Below, piece after piece: positions 34,201-43,834 of a DNA stretch of 64,000 nt. Where the stretch lies: NCBI GenBank assembly GCA_022385805.1, contig MU277707.1:112817-176816 (forward strand). Reading direction: 5' to 3'. The notes under the pieces are model-generated. The model worked only from the letters and a program-made list of their open reading frames with translations. It was not told the origin of the DNA and did no database searches. The position numbers and the translations under genes are program-made. Within the stretch, counting starts at the first letter, position 1, and every line of letters starts with the position of its first letter. The DNA is from Pilatotrama ljubarskyi (Eukaryota > Basidiomycota > Agaricomycetes > Polyporales > Polyporaceae).

Positions 34201-34206
34201 ATAAGA
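34201..34206 (+). promoter_or_regulatory. TATA box of SSP4
   Basis: TATAAG about 69 nt before the ATG at 34270, closer than in SSP1 and SSP2. Confidence 0.45.
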
Positions 34207-34269
34207 CTCGGAGTCGCCCCTCAAGCTTCAAGAGGGCGCTCGTCCTGGTGACCCTCGACGCTGTCCAAC

Positions 34270-34774
34270 ATGAACCTCACAACACGCCTCTCCGCAATCC
34301 TCACCTTCGCCCACCTGTCCATGACAGCCCTCTCAACCACCCTGCTCCCCCGCCAATCCGACGTATGCCTCAACAGTGGGCAGACGTGCGCCGGGAACGC
34401 GGAACCATGCGGCTCGGCGTGCATCTGCATCGACCCCTTCGACACCGGGCGCGGCGTAAGCAAAATCTGAATTCTCTTGCATGACCGTGTCCCCGTGTCT
34501 GCGATCTGACACCTCGCGGTCGCTCTCGCTTTCGCTGGTGTGCATAGGAATGCGTGCCCGCCTCTTGCGTGGCCGTGCGCTGCAACAGCACGGCGGACTG
34601 CTGCGCCTCCCCGCTGCCCTTCGTCTGCTTGATCGCCCCTGGAGAGCCTGATCCCACGCCCGGAGTGAGTGCCTCGCTTTCGATGATGGATGAACTGGCA
34701 GCTGACAGGGCTCGCGGCGCTCGCGCTCACAGATATGCGCTCCTTCGCTCCCGCCTGGCGACGTGTCGCCTTAG
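34270..34774 (+). CDS. Small secreted cysteine-rich protein SSP4 (114 aa)
   Basis: Three phase-0 exons: 34270-34455, 34548-34664 and 34733-34774. The signal peptide is MNLTTRLSAILTFAHLSMTA, followed by LLPRQ as processing site. The mature part again has twelve cysteines (residues 33, 40, 47, 51, 53, 64 and 69, 74, 80, 81, 89, 103). The first set has lost the adjacent CC pair; the second keeps CVAVRC and DCC. Both introns fall at the same places as in SSP1-3. It is the most diverged member, with a proline-rich linker before the last cysteine. Secreted; function unknown. Confidence 0.83.
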
Positions 34775-35085
34775 GCACGTCCATTCTCACGCAGTTTCTT
34801 AAGTAGTCAATGAGAGGAGGGGTCTGTCTGGAACGGGATTCTCTATATAATCAGGACGCGATATCATTGCGCAGGTTACACAAGGAGCTCGCTCGTCCAG
34901 CACGCGGCTCAAACATAACGCCTCGAGCTACAGCACGTATCTAGGGAGAGTCAGCATACGAGGATTCGCACGCAGCCCGTCAAAGTGAGCCGCTCACCTG
35001 TGGTACGGATTCTCGAACTCGGTCAAGTCGTGCATGCCAGCCTCTGCGGAAGTGGCGGAATTAAAAGCCCGGAGCGCGCAGAGCA
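34775..35085. other. Gap between SSP4 and MFS gene
   Basis: A TATATAA string lies at 34851-34857, but no gene start follows on the plus strand that I can support. Otherwise this is 3' UTR sequence of the flanking genes. Confidence 0.35.
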
Positions 35086-38019
35086 TCAGCGAATTCCCGC
35101 ACCTTCTCCCTTGAGCTGGTCCTCGTAGGAGGTCACCTTGCCTTGCTCGCGGTCACGCTGGAGGGTGCTCAGCATCTGCAGAGGACTGATGCCCAGGGGG
35201 ACGACTAACCTTGATGTTGCTCCACAGCATGTAGAGACCCAGGGCGAGATGAGCGACTGAGGAGATTGTTGGTGAGGATGTCGAGACGAGAGTTCGCTTC
35301 GCATCTAGCCAGCTTACCGGTCTTGATAACGTAGCCTGCACGTCATCCAGATATGCCCTCAGAACCATCACGGCTCAGAGTGTCAGGACGCACCTATGAA
35401 CATAGCCGTCTGAAGGACGAGGTGTCAGTTGGTGCCTTTGCTGCACATAGTGAATGATAGTCACCGTTCCAGTGGTGTATCTCGGCGCCTCGCTGTCCTA
35501 CAAGCCAACTTCAGCTCGCTGGTCCTGGAGAGTCCGTTAGGGTACCGGCTCACAATCAGGAAGTGGGGACTGGGTTCCGAGATCAGTATGTCGCGGATAG
35601 TCGTCCGGCAACGAGCTCACCCAATGATGTTGCCGACGCAGTACTAGTCAGTCGTCCAAGGCAACGTCAGCGCAGCTTTGCGAAAGAGAGGCGAACGCCA
35701 CACGACGCACCCCGATGAACGTGATAGCAGTCGTGAACGTCTTCTTCGTGAAACCTCCGATCTGCCGCCTCCGTCAGCATGGTTACAGCGCGGGGGACAC
35801 CATGAGGCACCGCTCACATTGTTCGATATCATCACCAGCGAGAGGGAGAAGCCGACCGACTACGAGGCAGGAATGAGCATCGAGTCACGATACGCAGCCG
35901 GACCACTGACCTGGAACGACGTGAACCAAAACGCGACCAGACGGTTCCACTTCTGGTCGGACGGAAGATAGGTCAGACACGCTGCGGCGATGATGCAAGT
36001 GATGTTTCCAGCAGCCATCGTGATCACGCGCACTGTCGACACCGAACTCTTCAACAAGGCACACACCAGTGCGCGAGTAGGCATACTCACTGTTCTTGAA
36101 ACGCATGCAGACCCATCTGGAGTTTCGTTCAGGCTGTGCAGACGTACGGGGGCTGATCGAATCGACTCACCCGGCGAGGAGCAGACTTGCGATCTGCACC
36201 CCGGACGAAGCGGCATCGAGCAACGTGCTCTGCAGAGTGGTGAATCCCATCCCCTGCCGCCGGCGACGTCAGCACTCCCTGTATACTAATATGATCGACG
36301 GGCAGTTTGACCTTGATAACAATCGTCGAGAAGTTGGAGACGATGCTAGAGGCACGGTGGGCGTGAGCGATAATGACATGGCAGTGACTTCCAGGGACGT
36401 ACCCGTTAGGTATCTGAGCGGCGATGGAAGCTATGAACAAGAGCCACGTCTTCGGATCGACCAGTGCGTGTCTGATCTGCAAACGGACGTCGGTATCTTC
36501 GTATGGCCAACGTCACAGTTTTATCAATCATACCTGGTACCACTTGAACTGCTTGTTCTTGACGCCCAGCTTCGCCTCAGCAACGCGCTTCACCGCCAGA
36601 ACCTTCTCTTCCGCCGTGAGGAAGCGAGCGTCCACTGGGGAGTCCGGGAAGAAGAACCATAGGATGACGGCGACTACCGCCAGGCTCAGTACCTGCGGCA
36701 TGGTTCCAAGGAAGCCCTCAGCGACTCACATATGACGCTGATCCCCCCGAGTATGAGGAAGATGTACTTCCACAGAGCGATCTGCGGGTGGTCCAGATGT
36801 CCGACCTGGTCGCCGTCCCGAGATGAGCATCCGGCTGCGCAGACAGTTGGGAGACGGCGCTCACCCCGTATGCCATGAAGCCGCCGAATATGCCCGCCCA
36901 GCCGTTGAACGAGTACCATATGAGAGCGCGGAACGGCACCTCCGACTGCGCGTACCAGATGGACGTGAGGACAGTGAGACCCGGGGTTACAATTGCCTCC
37001 AGCACACCCAGGAAGAAACTGTCGCAGCGCCCTTAGCGCGGCCGATGTCAGTAGACATGAGGAAGCTCACCGGTTAACCATGGTGCCCGCAAAGTTTGTG
37101 CATGCTGGCGTGCTTCGGTACAGTCAACGTATAGTCGCTGAAGGTGAAGGTCGGATACGTACGTGATGACGATAGTTCCCCAGATCAGTGTTGCTATGGA
37201 ATGCGCGGAATGTGAGTAGTACCACAGAAACACAAGTGCCGGAACACGCACTGACGGCGAGGACTTTCCCGGTCGGGAAGTGCTGCAACAACCAACTATC
37301 TGGGTAATTCCCGATGAGGTAGCCGAGGCTACATCAACGAATGAGACACGCAATACAGAACGTCTGTCAAGAGGCTGCTCACTAGAAGACTACGGCGTAC
37401 AATCGCGCTCAGTCCGAGTCTCGCGGCGAGCGAGGAAGCACTCACTGCTTGCGAACCAGCTGAACTGGGCTCCGGACACGTGGAGCGCCGCCTTCATGCC
37501 GTACAGGTTGCCGTAGTTCAGGCTGCCCCGATGACGGTGAGCCAAGTGAGACTGCGGAAGATGCGCCTCAGAAAACGTACGCAGTCTTGTCCACTAAGGT
37601 TATGGTGAGTGCAGGCTCGTGAGCGAAGTAGGGCAGTGGCACCTACGGAAACTCATCCCTTGCGCCATGCAGAGCTGTGGGCGCGCGGACTTCCATCAGC
37701 TAGACACACGCATTGCGCCGAATGAGAAGCTCGCCATAGGAAGGATCCAAATGTCTATCTTCCTCGCAATCCTATCGCATGCCGGTATTCAGCTCACCGC
37801 TCTGAGCGTCACGGGGACTGGGACTGCATACCTGCGATTCTGCTCCGCCGTGACCCTCAGGCCACTTTGTTTCGCGACTTCGAACTCGTGCAAGCCGACA
37901 TTGGCCTCCTCGCTGGTGCCGTCATCGTGCACAGCAGCCTTCTCGAGCTCACCGATCTTATCTTTCAACGAGCCGGCCTCAGAGGCTTTCTCGAGCGAGG
38001 TCCTGTCCTGTCCAGACAT
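35086..38019 (-). CDS. MFS transporter, anion:cation symporter (allantoate permease-like) family (507 aa)
   Basis: Twenty-five exons in 2.9 kb, right to left: 37832-38019, 37710-37771, 37581-37593, 37446-37522, 37383-37389, 37252-37328, 37163-37193, 37071-37112, 36865-37018, 36730-36805, 36534-36673, 36403-36476, 36312-36345, 36171-36253, 36091-36116, 35911-36032, 35818-35859, 35711-35761, 35621-35643, 35554-35569, 35465-35497, 35394-35409, 35318-35335, 35210-35256, 35086-35157. The sum is 508 codons with the stop. Family marks: LDKTALNYGNLYG after TM1, EAIVTPGLTVLTSIWYAQSE, DPKTWLLFIASIAAQIPNG, YLPSDQKWNRLVAFW, and SEAPRYTTGT before the last membrane segments. Such proteins move organic anions such as allantoate, nicotinate, pantothenate or tartrate across the plasma membrane; the substrate here cannot be told. 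Length is normal. Confidence 0.92.
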
Positions 38020-38595
38020 CGAGGAATCGCCGGCGACTTAGGGAGTAGTGCTAGCTGCGCGAGTCGGAGGAACCGAGGGTGATCAACGCGTCGTCGACCG
38101 CACGATCCCTGATGTGCATCTTGCGCAAAGCTATATACTTCACGGTCCGCGCGATACCTGTATCAATATCGACGCGCCGAGGGAGGAGAAGTGGCGAAAG
38201 CCGGTGCTCGCGAAGGATGGTGTGCTTCTCTCAGGCACCGTGCACAGACTACGCAATCTTATCGCACTAGTGCGAGGGCCCAGTGACCCGCCCCGAGCCG
38301 CTCCTGCCGCGGACCGTGCCGGCGAGCTGGAGCAGCGAAGTGCGCACTGCACGAGCGGGTTGTGAGACATAGGAGCGCGGTATGAGCGCTAGGACCTATT
38401 GGGATTGCTATCAACGAGAATATCGCTCAGGGGGGAAGAGGCGTGTAATGAAGCGGTGAGTACGCACCAGGTACTCAATTCGGGCACGCTCCTCCAACGT
38501 CCGAGCTTGTACAATGGCGCATAGCATTCCCACGTGTGTCTAATATCCAAACTACCTTACCAGCGTCCGATAGCAGCGCCCGTGATGATAACTTA
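38020..38595. other. Gap between MFS and SNG1-like genes
   Basis: Promoter of the MFS gene and 3' UTR of the SNG1-like gene. No conserved frame. Confidence 0.4.
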
Positions 38596-41031
38596 CTATT
38601 CTACGTCTTTCTCCTTGTCCCTCGCCTTCCCCTTCTCGACCTGCAACGGGCCGCCGTCTGGCGACTTTGTTCGCCGCGCGGCATAGGCGTACAGACGGCG
38701 CTTCTCTCTCCGACGCATGTACCAGGTGAAGACGGACATCGTGCCGCAGGACATGATGATCCATGCGATGATGACGGCGATGTTCCTGCCCAAGTGCGAG
38801 GGCGTATCGAACATGATGGTGCGCAGGGCTTCCGAGCTTGACGGGAGCAAGCGCATGAATGTTAGCACAATTAGACTTGCGTGCACGAGATACTCACAGG
38901 TTCCTAGAACGAGCATCGTAAGCGCCAACGAGTTTCGCGGGTATTGTAGGACAGACGTACCAGATAGGGAAGCCACTGCCGTATGTATATATTGGGCTTT
39001 GGAGCTCGTCTGGAAGGACTACTGGCGACACGTTGTAGAGAATCTTCGGAATTAGCCAGCATCAGTATGGAGGTCTTAGGTCTCAGGAACACGGTGGGGC
39101 GCACTAGCATGAAGAGGAAGAAGGGCGTAAATCGGGGAGTCAGAATCGTAATCATGGCCTCGATGGAGAGACCCAGTGCCGCCATGCCGAGGTAGATGTA
39201 CGCCGAGGAGATGATGAACCCGGCGCCCAGACCAAATCTGAACGCAAGTCAGCGACGGAATGATACGGATAAGTGCCACTGCTTACTTGGTGCCTAGTGG
39301 TAGCTTGAACGCGAGGTTGATAAGGGCGTAACTCATGCTGAGAGGGAGATAGGCGATGAGAGGGACGGCAATACGGAGAGCCAGGTAGGGTAGGAAAGAC
39401 ATGTGCGGGCTGACGATAGCCCTGGCGGTGGAATTCGCCATGGTCTTGAGAGCTATCAGTATCGGTGCTATACCACAATGCTCCTTCGCTCACAATCATG
39501 AAGCTAGAGTTGGTCTTCAGCATTGTTGCACCCCATGGTGTCAAGGAGAAACTACTCACGCGAAGATACATAGGAAGATGTTCCCAACAAGTGTCGCTGC
39601 CTGAGCAGCGGGCGCTCTGCGTGGTGCATGCTCAATGTCTGTCGTCGTCAAAATTCATACGACTGAGGACTTACTGATATGGACGGAGGTTGACCATGGT
39701 CCAGCTGATTGCAGGTGATATCGTCTGAGGCGCATTCGCAATCATCTGCAGCGCGGTCGCATTCGGCTGACCATTCGAGTTGATCTGGGCGAAGACCCTT
39801 TGCGCTGTTGATGTTGCATATGCCGAGGTCGTCGCCTGAAGCATCTGCGTCGTGATGGGAACGATGTAGTTCCCTGTGGCAATCTCGTTTCGAGCCTGAA
39901 GCATGCCGTGAGCAGCTCGAAACGCTCGGCATGAGGTGTCCCTGTACCTGCGCATAGTACACTTTTACCGCAGTACTGGGGTCGTAGGTCTCGTCGCCGT
40001 TCACGCGCGCCGTGGCTAGCCTGGTCGTTGCATTGGGTTGGACTGTGGTAGATAAGCACCGATTCCGGCCAGACCAGTCAGAGACAGGGACCTACCAACA
40101 ACGGCTACCCACGCTTGGTCGTTGAGGACCATGTCGATGATGTCGCTGTCATCTCCAGCGTTGACTCCGCTGAAGAACTTCCAGTTGAGCTGAGGCCCGG
40201 GCGCTGAGTACTTCTGGACGGCCTGAGTCAGTCCTCGGCCGACTCGTGAACCGTCGCGGTCGATGAACCACGCCTCGAGGTTCCCCGTGAGCTCGGCCGA
40301 GTTTGCGAGGGCACCCCAGTAACTGTTGCAAGGAACACTCAGCGCCACTTCTTGACAGGAGGTCATAGGCATAAGCAGAAGAAATGAGGGTGATCATTAC
40401 GACGCCAGCGGCCTGTGCACAAACTTAGAACGCCGCCAGATTAGGCGGGAACAGGTCCCTCGCCCAACGGACTACCTCACCACGTAGATTCGTGAAGTCT
40501 TAAAGCTTGCCAACCTAAGAGCGTCTGTCACGCACTCGCTGCTCATCGGCGTCCAACAGGGACACGAGGCCCGTGGGTGTCGAGCGCTTACACAGCTTCC
40601 GCGCGCGGAGACGAAGGACAGTTCCGGCCAACGTACTTACACTGGAAGACAAGTCCACATCAGGGCAATAATCAAGAGCGTTGCGCGCCCTATGATTATG
40701 AAATACCGCCTGCGCATGGGTGCGAGAGCAGGTGAGAAGACTGGGAAGCCGGGTCAGATGCGGGGGAACTGGGAGGTGAGTACGAGGAGATTGGCTCACA
40801 GCCCGCGGAGACGGGTTCTACGGGGGCTTCGGGGACGTGCTCGGCGACAAAGGAAGACTTGCGGCTGGGCTTATTTTCATCGACGAAGTCGAGTTGTTGG
40901 ATGCCGCTGGAGGGTTGGAACGTTGCCGCGTCCTCGGCATGCCGATCTGCCGATGTCCCGCGACCAATGGAATGCGCAGCCTGCATCTGGTCAGCGGCAT
41001 GTTCCCGGCTGGATTCACCAGGCGTGTCCAT
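38596..41031 (-). CDS. SNG1/DUF3533-like membrane protein (526 aa)
   Basis: Eleven exons: 40800-41031, 40641-40740, 40096-40337, 39948-40042, 39675-39895, 39570-39616, 39287-39467, 39105-39237, 38961-39043, 38898-38903 (6 nt) and 38596-38836. The sum is 527 codons. A disordered 80-residue N-terminus precedes TM1 (RYFIIIGRATLLIIALMW). The extracytoplasmic part contains SYWGALANSAELTGNLEAWF. C-terminal membrane segments follow, with WNLSEALRTIMFDTPSHLG and a basic tail. Yeast SNG1 is linked to nitrosoguanidine resistance and lipid asymmetry; the role here is unknown. The 39569 donor (GTATCT) was chosen because the nearby GTGAGT at 39559 breaks the frame. The second intron (303 nt) is much longer than its neighbours, so a further small exon could be hidden there. 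The start at 41031 has a strong GCCATGG context. Confidence 0.87.
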
Positions 41032-41205
41032 GGCCAGCAGCCGGGCGCGGAGAAGCGGGGACGGGGTCGGCGTCGTGGTCGTCGTGGTCGACGGCGGACG
41101 GACAGCACCGCGCAATGTCCCCTGAACATTGCCCACGAAGTATCGGCCCGATCACTCGGCGACCGGTTTACTAGCCACATATTTCACAGTCGCCCTAGTA
41201 CCCAA

Positions 41206-41277
41206 TCCGATATGGTGTAGTGGCTAACATTATCGCCTCTCACGCGATAGCCCGGGGTTCGATTCCCCGTGTCGGAA
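41206..41277 (+). tRNA. tRNA-Glu(CTC), second copy
   Basis: It differs from 32919-32990 only by T for C at position 6 of the acceptor, which leaves a T-G wobble. Anticodon CTC, no intron. A TTCTTTT run follows. It lies next to the presumed left end of the large transposable element. Confidence 0.94.
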
Positions 41278-41439
41278 TTCTTTTGCCTGTTATGCCAAGC
41301 ATCAGCAAACGTCTCGAGCACGCTGGCACTTGTATGAACGTCTTCGTTCTTCCGCACGGCACTGCACGACAGGCTAAGCTCGCTATCGACCATGAGTGCA
41401 CGACATGTCTCTCTACACTGTGGGTAGGATTCACATTTT

Positions 41440-41910
41440 CTGCCAGTGTTTTTCACGATAGCTCTCGAGATGTTCATGTCAATTCAACCTGTCGTTCTAT
41501 TCATTTTCTGGCACTGTCCCGGAGAATTGTGCAGAACACCTATAAGTGCCATCCGCACAATGCCTTGAGGTGTCCGGCACAACGATACCAACGGTGTCCT
41601 ACAATTTCCGTGCAATTTGTCAAGACGTGGACAACAGTGGCAGCGCTCGGCTTGACCATTGTTTGCAACAGTGGCGAAGACTGCGCCGCACAATGCTCAA
41701 TGATGTGCGAGACAGAGGCCACAGGTGATTAATCACGCTGCTCGCATTGTATGCCACACCTGTCCGAAACGTGCACGCCTTCACCGTACACCCGGACAGC
41801 AGAATTCGACCACACCGTTGGCGAACATCTCATCGCCCGGGCAGCCAGGCACAGATCAGGCAATGAATTGCACTGCAACAGTACATTCTACCGATCTAAC
41901 AGCCGGTTCT
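41440..41910. repeat. Candidate left subterminal repeat region
   Basis: At least five CAATG/CATTG occurrences in about 400 nt (for example CGCACAATGCC, CGCACAATGCTCAATG, GACCATTGTTTGC). About one is expected by chance. ACAGTGGC occurs twice. A similar cluster lies at 58451-58710. Confidence 0.4.
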
Positions 41911-43834
41911 TACTGCTAAGATTCGCGTGCGCTCTGCTGCCAGCGGATGACGCATCCAACTCGGATGTGCGCGGGCGTACCATTCTCGAGTCGGTACTAT
42001 GAGCTAGGCGGCTTGTCGGCTGGACTCGAGGGCATACAGTTGTAATCTCTGAGCGGCCGACTCTGTGGGCATGCTTTAGAGACAGGTGACGCCGTCGCAT
42101 TACTGGTAGAATAGTCACGCTGTGTGCTACCTATCGCTCACGGTGAGGTTGCGAGAGGAGTGGGGCAGTCCTGCTCTCGACAATATTGAGCGTGCACTCG
42201 TCAGTCTGAGTAGGCTACAAGCTCACTTTTCATGCGCCATTTAGAGCCAATTCGACACCATCGCTTTCCTGTCAGTTGAACCGACATAACGATAGCGTGA
42301 ACGACAGGTATGTAAGTAGGGATCCGGTTAGGGCGGAGTGGAAGGTTCGGACGCACCGTGAGCATGAAGGGACAGGTCAAATAGACGTTTTGCGATATAT
42401 TGTCGGTCTAACGAGAGTGTATCGACGTGGGTGGAAGATAAGCCTTGACTGAGGTAGAGTAAATTGAATTGAACATACCGAGATGTCCCGTGCGCAATGA
42501 ACAGAGACGTCGCTGCTATGCTCAGCGTGCGGATAGCGTAGGTCAAGATCACCCCGACTGTGAACGGTTCTGCGATTGCTCTGGCAGCAGAAGCATGGAC
42601 GCCGTTAGGCAGACATCTCGTCTGTGAGGCTGATCGGATATGCAGGGGCTTACATGGCGCAAGATGGCAGTATGTTTGCCCGGTCATTTCTAACAATGTG
42701 ATGAGTAACGAGATGGTACGGCCAGACTCAGAGGTAATGATGGGGCAGTGGGAGAGTCCGGCAGCACGAGTCGATTAATTAGCCCACCAGAGTAGATGTC
42801 TTGCCTTGATATCCAGCGCGTGGTCCTCCCGGTCTGAAGGCCTTGTACATTCAGTGACTAGCTGGTGATGCTGCAGGTAACGTTGCCCGAGGACAAGCGG
42901 TGAGCCGCGACAAGGATGGTGGAAGCGGTGGGAAGAGATGAAGGAGCTGAAGGAGCGGATGCCTGATGACGTGGTGCTTCCCCTTGCCTTTTCTGGCGGA
43001 GATCGAAACTCTTGACATACGCGCCATCTTGCGGTGGCCAAGACTGCATGAGACGTTCGTTGGTGTGGCGAGACGACCAGTCATCCCATTGATAGAAAAC
43101 TGTAATATGAGACATGCTATGGCTACAGGCTGAGGACGTTCCAAACGTGATGACAGATTCGAGCTCCCAAGGAGGCCGCAGAGGCCAGGCATCACAGACT
43201 ACGCGTAGATGTACATAACAAGAGACCGCAGGCGAAAGAGGAGTAGTCGGGCCAACAAGGGAGCCAGATCTCGACTTCCAAACGCATGTAGAACGAAAGG
43301 TATGCCATCGCGCAATGAACGACCGGGATATGTCAACGCGAGAGAGCTCTGTGGGACGCGAGAACTTGAGGGGACAGTGGCAAGCTGCGTGGATTGGTGC
43401 AATCGCGGCGGAGGTATGAGGCAGAGAGAGATCTGAGCCGGCAGAGGAGTCGAGCTGGAGGAGGAGTTCGGAGGCCAGACAGACCGTAGCGTCGCCAATA
43501 CTGCAAGGACAGAGCGCACAGATGCTCAGCCACAGAGCAGAGAGTGCCAGGGTAGATTGAGTATAGGCAGGCGAGTTTGGCGGCAAAGTGCAGGCAAGGC
43601 TGCGATGTCCAGGAGAGGCGGTGGACGCAGGCGATACGAGAGAGCCAGACGGACGGCATGCAGGGCGAGGGTATGTTCAGGGTGAGAGAGAGAGCACGAG
43701 GCCGGTAGTGCGAGCAGAAGACCAAGAGAGGACCAAGAGAGTGCCAGCGTGATGATGTGAGCGAGAGGATGGCCGCCGGGATGGGCCTCCCGACTCCTCA
43801 GGCTTCGGGCTGTCCGAACATGACGCCCGACTGA
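41911..43834. other. Left arm of the element, no confident gene
   Basis: The minus-strand frames at 42858-43725 are long but lack ATG starts in context and family likeness. They come from a CT-rich (minus-strand) low-complexity stretch at about 43.4-43.75 kb. I see no supported gene. Confidence 0.4.

Noticed and set aside
42858..43725. Long minus-strand open frames left of the 780-aa gene
   Set aside because: They lie in CT-rich low-complexity sequence, start at non-ATG codons and show no domain or splice structure.
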